Source: Mixia osmundae IAM 14324
Taxonomy: Eukaryota; Basidiomycota; Mixiomycetes; Mixiales; Mixiaceae
Assembly (NCBI RefSeq): GCF_000708205.1
Contig: NW_014575553.1
Location: 429,606-493,605, forward strand
Direction of reading: 5' to 3'
Length of the DNA: 64,000 nt
Shown here: in pieces, positions 22,657-34,875 of the stretch
Layout: each line of letters starts with the position of its first letter
Position numbering within the stretch: the first letter of the stretch is position 1
Made by a program: the position numbers and the translations under genes
Notes under the pieces: generated by a model
Told to the model about the DNA's origin: nothing
Database searches by the model: none
Seen by the model: the letters and a program-made list of their open reading frames with translations, nothing else

Positions 22657-24066
22657 TTACTTTCGAGACGTGGAAGGTATGATGCTGTACGGCCTGAGCC
22701 ATGCACGACTCTTTGAAGCCGCGCATATCGACACGGTCGGCTCATACACAATGGAAGCCGGGCAAGTTGATGCGGGAGCTGCCATCGGATCTGCGTTTGC
22801 TGTCAGAGCCACAGCGAGCTCCAAGAGGATACATACTGGGCGGACAGACAACCAAGAAGTCGCCGTAGAAGGCCGGATCCGCCTGAAAGAGCTCCTCATG
22901 GATGCCCAATGCAATACGGGTCTGGATCGCCGTCAGCGCCTACCTGGAGTATACTTCGGCGAACCACCTGTAGGATCGCACGACAGCATAGTCTATCGAC
23001 TTGGCGAGACCATGGCTGGTTCTGTGCAGGCATTGAGCTTCTGTACAGGGCGCAAGGGCAAGAAACCGACAAATCCGGGACCTCTTGTGATGATAAGAAG
23101 GCGCAGCACGTCGTAGCCTTGCACTGTGCCATGGCCCAGTTTGGTGACGCTCTCGATACGCTGTCCTGTCCTGATCGGTCAGACATGTTTGCCTCGACTG
23201 GTACGCGCGCACGTCCAAACTGTCATATTGGTCAGACACCGTCGCCAATGATATCGTGCACTCACGGTGAAGAATTGGACGGGGTAGCCAGCATGACTGA
23301 GCACCGCGATATCGACGTGCGCTTGCTGCGTTTTTGAAGGTCCCCCTGTCGCAGATTCAGCCACAGTCGCGCCGAGAGCACGGACTTACAAGCACACTCT
23401 GAGCGTCCGAGCACTTGTACTGAATAGCACGTCAGGCGAGGCCATTGGTCGATGGACATGACATGCAGCTGCACCGTCGGCGTCGACCGCTGACACACAT
23501 GTCGAGTGTAGGAATAGCCTGGACTTGTACTGCAGTCGACCCAGACAAGAGCACTCGACCGAACGAACTGAGTACGATCGGCACTAAGCACGATCGTGAT
23601 ATTGGCATACGGCCGACAAGTCGCCTTTGCTTCGTCTGACCAAAAGTCTTGCCTTTGCGCGTCAGACTCGAGCGTGAGCTGTACCTCAGCGTAGATGGAT
23701 TCGGACACATCAACGAGCGTATCGACCAGTTGAACGTCAACGACAGTGTCAGCTAGGAGTGCATCAGCTGGTTGCATCTCACTTCTGATGTCGCTCACAG
23801 TCAAAGGTCTTGATTTGGACAGTGCGCATCTTCGTGACAATTGCGATCTGTGTGCTAGCGAGATCGATGACAGTGTCTCCCTCTGCTCTCGCATCCATCA
23901 GCGGGGAGCAGAGCCGGGCGACGGAGATGCGCGTACGCGAGCACTCTGCTGATGCAGTAAGAGACAAGTCATAGTATTGCAGCGCCGGTCGAAGTCGAGC
24001 GCCGTCGGCAGCCACAGAGGCAAAGAGGCTGCCGCACGCCAAAGCGACAGCCACGTTGATTAGCAT
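22657..24066 (-). CDS. Secreted-protein family member 2 (opposite strand)
   Basis: The start is at 24066 with a signal peptide (LINVAVALACGSLFASVAA). Resolved pieces are exon 24066-23937, a 51-nt intron, exon from 23885 downward, and at the 3' end exons 22939-22837 and 22799-22657 with introns of 28 and 37 nt. These restore the family blocks: ECSPEGDTVIDL near the start, then LCCRAI, TRIALGIHEELF, VVCPP and the end YSIIPSTSRK. The middle (about 23800-22970) has long open frames but the joins were not fixed. It converges with member 1, with only 18 bp between stops. Confidence 0.6.
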
Positions 24067-24316
24067 GTTGAGTGCGAGTGGATGTGCAAAGAGGACAGGC
24101 AGGGAATAGATCGCGGCATGAGTCGCTCTTGCGACACTTGCCAATGAGTGAAGGGGCTGACTGTGTCATCGCAAATGCATTGGCGATATATGACGCTGCA
24201 ACGTGCGGACTGCAGTGCACCGGTCGATGAGACAACAGTCTGGCCGGGCCTGAGCAGGCTTCCGTCGAACGGGCCGGTCCAGCAAGTGATGAGATCTGAC
24301 AGTGCGGGGCTGCAGA

Positions 24317-25100
24317 TCAACGGTAGTCTCTACGGCGGTCGGGGCTGCGACTGCGACGGGAGGCGCGAGGTGAGCGCTCACGACGGTATGGCCGCTCATC
24401 ACGCGATGATGCGCGAGGACGATCGAGTGAGGAAGCCTTGGCGGCTCGCTTGAGTTTCTTTTGCTCGTGCCGTCGCTTTCGCTCCTCTTTGGTTTCGCCA
24501 TCGTGCTTGGAGGAGGATCTGCGTTTCTCGCGGGCTTGCTCGATGAGGTAAGCTGCCATGGGGTCTTCAAGATCGATATCTGGCAGATCTCCGTCCGAGT
24601 CGACTGGCTTGACCGCCCGAGCAGCCTCGCTCGCAGTGATGTGTTTCTCTGGCAATGCGTTCAGGGATTGCTCGCTGCGCTCCTTCATCAAGCCAGTCTC
24701 CTGATCATGCTCTAGATGCTTGAAGTTCTTCACGTGATCAACCCGAAGCGTTCTCTCGAGCAGCTTTGAGCCGGTGAGATTGTCGACGGCGAGCACGGTG
24801 GAACGCTGATCCTCATACATCACAAAAGCGAACCCTCTCGGCTTGTGCGTCGTCTTGTCGCGCGGCATCTCGACGTTGACGACTTCGCCGTACTGGGAAG
24901 CTATCGTGATCACATCACCCTCGGTAAGAGCCTCATCGAGGCCGCCCATGTAGATGTAGGCCGACTCCCTGTATTCGTCATGCCAGCTGCCACCGCCGAG
25001 CTCGAGCTGGCGTGCATTGATGGTCCGGATCTGATTGACCAGACTGGAAGGGACCGTGTCAGCTCACTTGGGTCAGGAAGACCGACGGACTGACCTCATT
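24317..25100 (-). CDS. IST3: RES-complex RNA-binding protein Ist3/RBMX2
   Basis: A 5-nt first coding exon (25100-25096, ATGAG) joins exon 25043-24317 across a 52-nt intron to give 243 residues. The conserved start INARQLELG...SWHDEYRESAYIYMGGL, the RRM (RNP1 GFAFVMYED), and an Arg/Ser-rich tail identify Ist3/Snu17 (RBMX2). It belongs to the RES complex with Bud13 and Pml1, which promotes splicing and nuclear retention of unspliced RNA. The tail after the RRM is longer than in yeast, as in animal RBMX2. Confidence 0.92.
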
Positions 25101-25397
25101 CGGCGACTGCCTGCCTGGCGCTCGACGTGAACAGCGGCGCGCTGCCAGTGCTGTCAGAAATCATTTGTCAGCTTGAAAGTGGGTCAAACGAGCGTTGCGA
25201 TTTGGCGCCAGTCAGCACTCGGCCAGGTGAAAGAAGTCGTCGGACCGCTTCGGAAACCTGCTCAGTCGCTCACCAAGCCATCTCAGGAGACGCACCCGAC
25301 CGCCAGACGGCACACCAACGCGCTCACCTTCGCACAGGCGTCCCCTTTACTGGGCTTGCCGCACCAACAGCGAGAACAAACAGTCGGCAGCCTCACG

Positions 25398-26645
25398 ATG
25401 CAGGCGTTCCCCTTGCGACAGTCTGCGATCACGAGCATCACGGCTCCATCAGTCGAAGAGGTCTTCAGGGAGGATCTGGCAGTTCGCCTGATCTGCCCTT
25501 CCTGTCAAGATCCGACGCCCAATTTGGCCGAGGAGTACTCGTCAGGCGACCTCGTCTGCCGATCTTGCGGCCTCGTTCTCAGCGATCGCATCGTAGACGA
25601 ACGCAGCGAGTGGCGCACGTTTGCGGGAGACGAAAAGGGAGACGATCCCTCTCGTGTCGGCGGTCCGTCACCTCTGGCCGGTCTTGGTGGTTCAGCAGAC
25701 CAGTTCTCTACCATCATCTCTGACCGGTTAGTGACCTTCTCTTGCCACTCGTCCCTCATGTATAGCCCGTCGGATCTGTGCGTTCGGACGGAGCTGACCC
25801 TGCGTGCCTACCCGTGCGCGCTCCACCTCTAGAGATGGCAATTCTGGCCTCGCAAAAGAACTCCAAAAAGCCGCTCTCCGTACCCAGCGAGCGTCTGGCG
25901 AGAAGAATCTCGTCGGATCCTACAAGGAGATCTCAGCCGTTTGCGAGAAGATCAACCTGCCCACCATGGTGAGCGACATCGCAAAGCAGCTTTACAAACG
26001 TCAGGACGACGAGAAGTTGCTCAAGGGCAAATCGAACGACGCCATCATCGCCGCTTGCATCTTCATCGCATGTCGACAGGCAGGCGTCTCTCGTACTTTC
26101 AAGGAGATCGTCGAGCTTTCCCGCGTGCCCAAGAAAGTTCTCGGGCAATGCTTCAAGATCCTCAAGTCTGTCTTTGACACCAACGACGTGGGTACGGGCG
26201 GAATCACCGCAGACGGCACTGTCGTCACCGATACTACCCATCGCGTCAACCTCGGCGGCAACGGGCCAGAGGACACCATTGTCAGATTCTGCAATCACCT
26301 GGGCATGTCAGCCTACATCCAGTCACGCGGCCGGGAGGTCGTACGCAAGGTCATGAATCTCGGCGTTCTGGACGGCCGATCGCCTGTCACCGTCGCAGGC
26401 TCGTGCATCTACCTCACCGCCCATCTATTCGGCGAGCCCAGAAGCGCTAGAGATATCGGTGAAGTCGCTGGCGTGACGGATGGCACCATTCGTATGGCCT
26501 ACAGGTCAGTCACACCGAGCTCATAGATCCTCCGTCCACACTGACACTTTGGGACAGGCTCATCCACCCTCACCTCGACGAAGTCATCGACCAAGCGTGG
26601 ATCGACTCGGGACGCGCGGACAGATCGCTCTTGCCTTCAGTCTAG
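25398..26645 (+). CDS. SUA7: Transcription initiation factor TFIIB
   Basis: Exons 25398-25726, 25833-26504 and 26558-26645 give 362 residues. A zinc ribbon at residues 33-60 (CPSCQD, then [22 protein letters not shown]) is followed by the B-linker and two cyclin folds ([20 protein letters not shown] and [15 protein letters not shown]). TFIIB bridges TBP and RNA polymerase II at the start site. The first intron (106 nt) is twice the usual length here. The open frame extends upstream of 25398, but without a better ATG. Confidence 0.95.
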
Positions 26646-26832
26646 ACTAGATTGGCTCATCGGCCGAGCGCTCTGCCGGATGGATTCGCTCGCCATGTCG
26701 GTCTCCCTGTACGATAGAGCATGCATGTCACCCTGTTGTTGTCAATCTGCGTGAAGACTGATCGTGACTTAGCCAGCTTGGTCGCGTCGGCGGATGCTCA
26801 CTCTGATCGGGGCGACAGCTCGACGGTACATC

Positions 26833-27644
26833 ATGAGCTCAGCAGCATCACTCAGACCGATCGTCATCTCCGGGCCGAGCGGTACAGGCAAATCGACACT
26901 GCTCAAGCGCCTGTTTGACGAATACCCCGACACCTTTGGTTTTAGCGTGTCTCGTAGGTCGCACAGGTTCTAGGTGGAGCTGCTGCATCTGACGCCTCGA
27001 ACACGATGCAGACACTACCAGAAAACCCCGGCCGGGCGAAGAGGATGGCAAAGCGTACCACTTTGTGAGCAGGGATGCGTTTAAGGAGCTCATTGATCAA
27101 GTAAAGCTACTCAGCTCTGTTGAGCCGCTAAGCTAAGAGCTCGTGCAGAACGGGTTTGTAGAGCATGCGGAGTTCTCCAAAAATCTCTATGGCACTAGCG
27201 TCAAGGCGATACAAGACGTCGCGGGCCAGGGGCGTCGCTGTGTCCTCGATATTGATAGTCAGGTACGCTCGAGTACGCACCATTCCCTTGACCGTCTCAG
27301 CTGATGGCTTTCCGGATGTGCAGGGCGTGAAGCTCATCAAGGCCAATCATGCTCACCTGAAACCGATCTACGTCTTTCTCTCGCCGCCCTCACTGGCCTC
27401 TTTGCGCACGCGACTGTCAGGGCGCGGCACAGAGTCTGAAGACTCGCTGAGGTCGAGGCTAGAAGCCTCAAAGGGCGAGATAGAGTATGCAAGAACGGGC
27501 GCGTACGATACCGTCATTGTCAATGACGATCTAGACAAGGCGTATCAGAAGCTCAAGGCCGTCGCCGTGGAAGACAGATTAGAAGCAGACTCAAAAGTGC
27601 CGCCAATGGACGAGGATCCTGCAGAGCTGGCAGCGAATGCATAG
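26833..27644 (+). CDS. GUK1: Guanylate kinase
   Basis: Exons 26833-26953, 27012-27100, 27140-27262 and 27324-27644 give 217 residues. The P-loop GPSGTGKS is at about residues 14-21, followed by [34 protein letters not shown] and VLDIDSQGV, all diagnostic of eukaryotic guanylate kinase, which converts GMP and ATP to GDP and ADP. The second intron is only 39 nt. The C-terminus has an acidic extension of about 20 residues. Confidence 0.95.
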
Positions 27645-27682
27645 ACGTCTACAGCGACCCGCTTGGTTTGAGCTGTGCTGGT

Positions 27683-29231
27683 CTAGCCTTCAAGCTCTGG
27701 GTCCTTTGTCGTTAGATGTTTGTCCTCATCATCTGACAGGTCGATAGCCTGTCCATGCGAAGCAGAAGGAGGCTTGTCCTTCCTGGCGTGGGTGTCCGGT
27801 CTGACGATGGCAGACGCAGGTATGATGCCGTCTCCGTTGAGATAATCGTACTCTGTCGTCGTCACAAAGTCGTGGAAGTTCACCCAGGTCGCGAAAGTAG
27901 CTTCCTCTTCCTCTTTGGACCAGATCTTGGGGTAAATCTGCTCGCTCTTGAACTTCTCCATGACGGCTGTATGGTCCGAGAAGCGCAACGCTTGACGCTC
28001 TCCCGACTCTTCATCTTGCCTGTTGGCCTTGAGACCATCTAGCCGCGAGTTGTAATTGTTGAACTCGGGATATTCCAGGAGCAAGCCAAGACTGGGAGCT
28101 TTGGGGACGGCGATGCGGGAGGGCCCGAAACATTCGAGCACGAGGGTCGAAGGCGTGCCGGTGCGAACCGATAAGATCGCCAATCCGATCATCTTCCGCT
28201 GTGCGCGAAACGCAGCCATCAGTCGATGCAGTGGCTAAGGATCGTGCCAGCGTACGATCTGATGCAGCATGAAGGACTGCCCGTGAAGTTTGATGGAGAT
28301 CCATTCGGCATCATCTATCAGGAACGGATCAGACACGATGACCTGTTTCATCACTCTCTGTGCACTGCGGTCACGGAAATCCTTGCCAACGGTAAAGTTC
28401 CAGAAATTATGCGAGCCGAGGTAGCGAGCCAGGGTTGTTCTGAGCGAATCTAGCTTCTCTGGCGTAATTCGCCACAGCTTCCTCGCGGGCAGAGTATCGG
28501 CGAAGATGAGCTCTGGATTCTGCTCGTTCCAGAAAGTCTCCAGAGGCTTTTCTGCCATTCGCGCAGCCATGGGCGTGCCCGGCTTGGGCGGGAGAAAGAC
28601 GTGGGTCGGCAGGGTGTAGTTGTACCAGCGTGAGTCGCAATTTGAGCGAGGATTGAAGCCGCCGGTGACGCGAGGGCAAGCCCATACTCTGAGATGATCA
28701 GGCAGATGTCGATTGATGTGTTCCACGATGTTGTCTGACGATGCGAGCGTTGTGGGCTGCAGAATGAGCTTGAGCGAGAACAGGTTGCCAGCCGCGTGTA
28801 CGCCAGCGTCCGTCCTGGCTGTCCTCGCTAGACCGACCTGCATGACTGATCTGTGTTGAGACCACCTCAGAGGGGGCTTGACGGACCTTACTAGCGCTCT
28901 CTGCGTTGTCCTTGCTGATGCAGCCTGCTTTGACGAGTCCTTCAAAGAAAGCGCCCTCGATCGTGCGCAGCTCGCTCTGACTGGTCGCAAGCCATCTCAT
29001 GAGCTTGCATGTACCCTCTTTGACACAAGGCAGTCACATTTGAGAGCCATAGTAGCCTGTGCCGCAGTAGCCGACGAGGAGAGCCACTTTGCGCTTGGGC
29101 AGCTTATTAGGCGACGAAGTTGACGCTACTGGCTGTTCGGACGGGGAGGCTATGCGTGCTCGCTTCGCTTCAGGCTCTCTGACGGGCGAGGCGGACTTGT
29201 CCCTCCTTGGCAGAGGCACATCGCTCGTCAT
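27683..29231 (-). CDS. PUS1: tRNA pseudouridine synthase Pus1
   Basis: Exons 29231-29038, 28995-28887, 28837-28256 and 28198-27683 give 466 residues. The basic N-terminus precedes VALLVGYCGTGYYGSQ. The catalytic Asp lies in ARTDAGVHAAGN (about residue 111). Further family blocks are RVWACPRV, FNPRSNCDSRWYNYTLP, GSHNFWNFT and LHQIRKMIGLAI. Pus1 makes pseudouridine in tRNAs and some other RNAs in the nucleus. The acidic C-tail (DLSDDEDK) is typical. It ends head to tail with GUK1, with 38 bp between stops. Confidence 0.94.
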
Positions 29232-29309
29232 CAGTCGGCGTGAGTTGGAGAGAGTCGAAATTATTGTCGTCAGCTCGTCATCATCGCATCGTCAGCACTC
29301 TCGTCAGCC

Positions 29310-31422
29310 ATGTCCTCGCTCGAGGGCGGCTTGTATGCCTTCACACTGCCGCAAGAGATCCTTGCCTGTCTCCAAGTGCGCTCCTTCGGCGGTCAAGCGA
29401 CAGAGACGGGCCCAGTGGAGCCAGTCCAGCAGCAAGTTCGCAATGGACTCCAGTCAACCTCACTGGGCTGTGCGACCTGCGCCGTCGTTGTCTTTGCCGA
29501 TCTGCCAGAGCAGAGAGAGCACTTTCGATCAGACTGGCATCGCTACAATCTCAAGCAGGCCGCCTCATCGTCACAGCAGCAGCAGCAGCAGCAGCAGCCC
29601 ATCACTGAGGAACGATTTCATGGGCTCATAGACAGTCAGTCCTGCGGCATCCTCTTGTGGCTTGTATGTTGACAAGAGCCTCATAGATCTCTCAGCATCC
29701 ATCTCGGGCTCAGAAGGCAGCTCGAGCGACCTTGAGACCGATGAAGACTCCCGATCAGGCCTACAGCGACTACTCGCGCGCCAACGGCTCACGAACGATC
29801 TGGCCACAGACTCCAGCGAGGAGCGAGACAGCCGAGGTCCACGATCTCCACTGCTCTGGTTCACCGCCGAGCCTGCACTGAGTGATACTCAGATTGGTAT
29901 CTACCGTGCCCTCTTTCCGTCGGATGCCAAAGCAACACGCGATCGCCCGGCCGCGGCATGGCTGTCAGAGCTTGCAGAGCTGCAGGTGAAGCCTCACATA
30001 CCGAAGCCGCCGAAAGCACTTCGGGCTCAGGTGGCTCCTGCTGATAACGCAGCGTCGACTGAGCCGCACTCGCGATCCTGGCTCATGATCATGATCGGCG
30101 GCGGTCACTTTGCTGCCATGCTTGTCTCACTCGTGCCCAAGCTGGTCTACAAGGGCACGAAACTTGAGAAGGAGCCCGAGGTGTTTGCGAGCAAGACCTT
30201 TCATCGATATACTACTCGGCGCAAGCAAGGCGGCGCCCAGTCTGCGAATGACAACGCGAAGGGAAACGCAAAGTCTGCGGGAGCAGGATTGCGTCGCTAC
30301 AACGAAGCTGCCTTGACAGATGAGGTCCGAGAGCTGCTCCACGACTGGCGTGAGGACATTGCCCGGACAGAAGCAATCTTCTTGCGGTCCAGTCGGGCGA
30401 ATCATAAAGTCTTCTTCGGATATCCTAATGCTGTGCTTGAGAAGCGCGACCCGAGGATACGAGGCATCCCCTTTCCGACGAAGCGTCCTACTTTATCGGA
30501 GCTGACGAGAGCCTTTCAAGAGCTCACTCAACCAAGAATCTCTCATCTCACTGCCGATGCGCTTGCTGCCCTCGATGCCGAATATCTTGCTTCGATCGCG
30601 CCTAAGCCCAAGCCGAAGCCGGTAGAGAGTAAGGTCACGCCGAAGCCTGTCGAGCCAAAGTTGTCGAGCGAAGAGATTGAGCACCGAGAACGGTGGCAGC
30701 GCGTTGTCGACATGGTGCACAAAGGTCGTCTGGACGCCTTGTGCCAATTCATTGCCCGACATCAAGCGAAACCAGAGACCAATGCTGCCGGCGTCGATTA
30801 CTTGCATGACTTACCTGGCTTCCTCAAGGAGTCGGCCACCGCTACGACGCTGCTACATCTCGCAAGCCAAGCCGATCAGCCGGAGATAGTGCGCTGGCTC
30901 TTGTACGAGCAGCGGGCAGATCCTACGCTTGCAGCCTCGCTCAGTCAGCATCACACTCATCGTGCACCTCAGACGCCATACGAGCTTGCACGCTCGAAGG
31001 AAACGCGCAACGTCTTTCGGGTGTGTTACTATGAGCACCCCGATTGGTGGAACTGGTCAGCTTCAGACGGCGCAAGAGTGCCTAGCGCGCTCGACTCAGC
31101 TGCAGAACAGCTTCACAAGGCGCGAGAGCAAGACCGCCTGCAAGCTCTGCGGGACAAGGCTCAAGCCAAGGAAGCTGCTAGACAGAAGGAAGCAGCGGCC
31201 GAAGCTGCACGACAAGCAGAAGCCGATGCCGAGACGGTTGCATTGGAGAGAGCCAAAGTACTCGCTACTCCGTCGGTCAAACCACGACGACTTGGCGGGG
31301 GACCGCCTGCTAAGCTCGAGAGAGCTCGTAACAACGATGCCGGCCTGGACGAAGCTGCACGAATGCGCATCGAGCGAGAGCGCCGTGCACGAGCTGCGGA
31401 AGCACGTCTTGCCGGCAAGTGA
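29310..31422 (+). CDS. VMS1: Vms1/ANKZF1-family ribosome quality-control protein
   Basis: Exons 29310-29634 and 29687-31422 give 686 residues. A C2H2-type zinc finger (GCATC...EHFRSDWHRYNLKQ, residues 54-78), a polyglutamine run coded by CAG/CAA repeats, a VLRF1 domain with IGGGHFAAMLV, ankyrin-like repeats (TTLLHLASQADQPEIVRWLL) and a C-terminal VCP-interacting motif (RERRARAAEARL) appear in the family order. Vms1/ANKZF1 releases stalled nascent chains from 60S ribosomes and links to Cdc48. The end overlaps no other gene; the RNase H2C gene converges on it. Confidence 0.94.
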
Positions 31423-31445
31423 GTGTTGCAGCAGATGCATTAGCT

Positions 31446-32375
31446 TCAGCCGTGGATCTTCAGGCACGCATGAGTCACATTCTGCACAGCAAGGTATGTG
31501 CGTACTAGATGAGCAAGCTCGACCCATTCGTGCACGGCGCGCGAGTGACCTTCGCTGCCCAGTGTCGGCAGGATGTCGGGATGCCAAACGCGTATCGATT
31601 GGAAGCCGCCCACTGCTTGGAGTGTCTTTGTCGTCTCGAGGTCTTGCACGAGTGGCGGTTCAACCGCTGGCTCGCGCGACAGCGAGGCGGTCTTGGCTTG
31701 CCACAATTGGGCGACCTCTTGCTCGAGTGTCTGAGCTGTATCAGGGCCGTCGCGCTCTTCGTCTTCGTCTGCCTGGGAAGAGTCGGGCGATAGCGCGAAC
31801 CGTTGCTTGCGCGGGCTTCTGCGCAAACCAGGCACCACGCCTTCCAATTTGGCGCGTTTGGGCGCTCGCTGGGGCGTTCTGGGGCCTTGATGCTTCGCCC
31901 CTGAGGACTGTGCCGAGTGGAGTGATGTGCCCTGGGCTTGCAAGACGACGCCGGTGTAGCCGCTCGGCAGGTCGAGGTCGAGAGCGCACATGAGCCTGCC
32001 TCTAAAGCTAGCCTGGTGGTAATGACAGCCTTGCTTTGCTGGAACCGCTGTTTTGGTCGCTTCGACAGACGAGACGGACGTGGCAGGAGTGAAGGTAGAG
32101 GCGCCATCAGACGATGCCCCCGGCGTCATTGACTGACTGGAGATCTCACTGGCGCTAGCTTGGCTGCTCTCCACGCCGAGCGACGCGGTCGTGATCTGTG
32201 CTTCTGAAGGCGCCAAGGGCTGCGCCTGTGCATTGAGCGGCGCCGACTGGACAACGAAGTAGCGCTCGATTTGTGCTGGCCCGTCGTGCTTGAGCGCAAA
32301 TGGCATCCATTGAACGAGCGTCTCGTCTAGCGTGGCTGCTTCTGGTATGAGATCGAGTCGAAGCTGAGCCGTCAT
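31446..32375 (-). CDS. Ribonuclease H2 subunit C
   Basis: This is an intronless gene of 309 residues. The conserved blocks are IERYFVVQ near the N-terminus, the hallmark ASFRGRLMCALDLDLPSGYTG split in the middle, and VWHPDILP near the end. Subunit C (yeast Rnh203 family) is a non-catalytic part of RNase H2, which removes ribonucleotides from DNA. Between the blocks are low-complexity Ser/Ala stretches and a basic segment. The stop is 23 bp from the VMS1 stop. Confidence 0.88.
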   Translation of the reverse strand: MTAQLRLDLIPEAATLDETLVQWMPFALKHDGPAQIERYFVVQSAPLNAQAQPLAPSEAQITTASLGVESSQASASEISSQSMTPGASSDGASTFTPATSVSSVEATKTAVPAKQGCHYHQASFRGRLMCALDLDLPSGYTGVVLQAQGTSLHSAQSSGAKHQGPRTPQRAPKRAKLEGVVPGLRRSPRKQRFALSPDSSQADEDEERDGPDTAQTLEQEVAQLWQAKTASLSREPAVEPPLVQDLETTKTLQAVGGFQSIRVWHPDILPTLGSEGHSRAVHEWVELAHLVRTYLAVQNVTHACLKIHG

Positions 32376-32635
32376 GTTCGTTCTGCCGTCCAGAGAGCCA
32401 CCGCAAGGGGGAGGGGGCGGATACGCGAGACGCGCCTTATTAAAGCTTTACAGCTGACAGGCTTAGCGCTTAACGCGACCGAGCTCGCTGTACCTTCAAA
32501 GTCCACCATCGGACCTCTCTCAACCTCTCCAGCTACTGCTCAGGTTTCATCAGGTGCAACCCTGCAGACCGACAGCTGCGCCTTCTGTTGCCCGCTTCGA
32601 ACCGCACGCAAGAGTAAACCCCTTTTGCTCGCAGA

Positions 32636-33962
32636 ATGCTGGAGGCCATATTTGGCATTTTGCTGCTGCTGCTGTCAGCAATCGTTCCCGCACTTTGTCA
32701 GGACGGACACTTGCTAGGCATCGATCCCGACATCGCAGATGAGTTCATCATGCCATACTACAAAATTGAGAGTGCGTCCTCCCTGGCCCTCTCTCGAGAC
32801 CGTCCCCACACGCGTCTTTTGCAGCAAAGGTTGTGGCAGAATGTGCAGGTCGTACGACGACGATCACTCCCGCGTTCTTTGAGGTCGTCACCATCTCAAA
32901 AGCGAAGCAGCAGCTCACACAGAAGCCTTTCAACTGTAAGTCAGACCGGCCCTCGCAGGTCGCATCGCCTCGTTGATGATGAAACAAGTCATCAATGTCA
33001 ACAGACTGAATCTGCGGGGTATAGAGCGAGACGAGCAGGGTCGGCCGACAAGAGGCATTTGGATCTACTTTGTCAATGCTGACGGTCAGCCACAGCGCAA
33101 CTGGACGCCCACAAACCGGCGCTGTTGTCGCGCAGTAGCTTCGGCGAGCATCCGGCTCGGCCTCACAGAGGCCTTTGTCGGTGCTTCTGCCGTCTGGGGT
33201 ATGAAGATGAAGTGCGGGGGCGAGGGCTCCGACCCTTCGTGTGCTATTCGAGACGTCAAATGCGCAATCACACAGTGGAGCGTTCAGCAGGTCATTGAGC
33301 CAGTCGAATATCGTCCGATCACCAACAGTATCCGCTTTGCAGCAGGAGCTAGCGCGTCTTGTCCCATCGCATCAGAAGGCGGCTTCGTCAGACCACAAGA
33401 GTACTATACAGATACGAACGCTAGGGAGGCCGGGTTCTTCACGCTCGTCGTGTTCGGCGTGCAATCGCCAACGGGTCACTACTACAAGGATTTTGCCTTG
33501 TTCGACGCGAGCAATGTCTTCCAGAGTGTCCAGAGTGCTGAGGATCGCAGCACGCGGACAGTGACCGTAGCCATCGTGATGAGGCAAGTCACGTCTGCGG
33601 GTCTCTCTGTCTGCCTGACCGATCGAAGCACCGCAGAGGATCTGGTCTCGCCCAATCTGCCTGGCCCGAGGCGGATCGGCCTTGCTGTATGCCCAACTTT
33701 GTCGTCGAGATCACGTTGGGCATCATTGAAAACAGTTACATCATCCACAGAAGGACCGACGATCGCGGCTTGTTTGTCGCCTGTCCGCCAAGTAGGTCCC
33801 GTGCCTGCCCTGTGGCCGATAGTTGATCTGTTCACAGGCTTGTATTCGCGCGCGACGCCTGCTTGTGCCAAGGAGTACCCTGACAGCGGAGAGACATACT
33901 GTGAGCGTACGATCTACAGCATCTACCAGGTTCCGCTCGATGAGGGCCACCAGAACAGCTAG
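32636..33962 (+). CDS. Secreted-protein family member 3
   Basis: Exons 32636-32771, 32825-32935, 32959-33644, 33671-33791 and 33838-33962 give 392 residues, with introns of 53, 23, 26 and 46 nt. The signal peptide is FGILLLLLSAIVPALC. Family blocks shared with the loci at 21.3 and 22.7-24.1 kb are CRIASL, DRPCCMPNFVVEITLGI, LFVACPP, and an ending around CERTIYSIYQVP. The 23- and 26-nt introns have proper GT...AG ends and are needed to keep frame and to recover the shared blocks. The function is unknown. Confidence 0.75.
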
Positions 33963-34052
33963 TCGAATGCAGACATGATGCATTGGCGTGACACGTGTCA
34001 ACGGATTCGCGACTGTTCATTTCTTTGAGCCGCCGTCGACATTGAGGCCACC

Positions 34053-34875
34053 ATGAGCGCACTGCAGGCAGCCTGGCGGCCGCTGGCTGCTCTGACGCCT
34101 GCTCGGATGCTTGCAAGTCGGCTTGAGCTAGGTCAGTCGTCGTGATGGCTATGCGTGCATCCCGCTGACCGAGCGAACAGATCGTGCAGTCTGCCTCTGC
34201 CAGCAAAGATGGGCTAGCACGTCTCAGAGCCTGCCTGCAAGCTCCGCAGCAAGACAGCCAGGCAATACACCGAGACTGCCACGATCGATGGTCGCACCGG
34301 CCACGAAACCAGCAGGGCTCTCGGCCATACCGCCGCAGAACATCGGATCTGGCCTGACCACAGAGGACGCTGCGAGACTGCTTCGCTCACAGCCGAAGCA
34401 CTATGTCGTCGCTCGTCTCTACGCTCGCAACTACCTGCTGACCGAAGGCGATCAGCTTACCGTACCACTCTTGCGAATCAAGCCACCTCAAATCGCGTAC
34501 AAGCCTCAGCCGAGCCAGCCTCAGGGCGGTGTCGTTCCTGTGGGCAAGAAAATCAGGCTACATGGCATCGTCGAAGTAGGCTCGAGGGACTATACGCTGC
34601 GTGCCCCAGAGGTCCTACCGTCATCAGCCGACGGCACACAAATCATGCCTTTTGTCGCGCGACGGACCGCAAGCGGCACACTTGACCCCCAGCGGGTCTA
34701 CGTCGAAGCCATCGTGACGGAGCACACGAAGAGCAAGATGGAGACTCTGCTCAAGAAGAAGAGAAGGAAGAACTACCAGCGCACGATCAAGTCGAAACAT
34801 GATTGGACGAGATTGCGCATCACGAAGATCGAGGTGACAATGCCAGGCGGTGCCATTGCACAGCGGTCTGTGTAG
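34053..34875 (+). CDS. Mitochondrial ribosomal protein bL21m
   Basis: Exons 34053-34131 and 34181-34875 give 257 residues. The first 45 residues are Arg/Ala/Ser-rich without acids (QRWASTSQS), as in mitochondrial presequences. The L21 fold follows: KHYVVARLYARNYLLTEGDQLTVP, YVEAIVTEHTKSKM, and the family hallmark KKKRRKNYQRTIKSKHDWTRLRI split over the end. It is part of the large mitoribosomal subunit (yeast Mrpl49). Confidence 0.93.

Noticed and set aside
29571-29600. CAG repeat as a mobile or regulatory repeat
   Set aside because: It is in frame in the VMS1 first exon and codes a short polyglutamine run.
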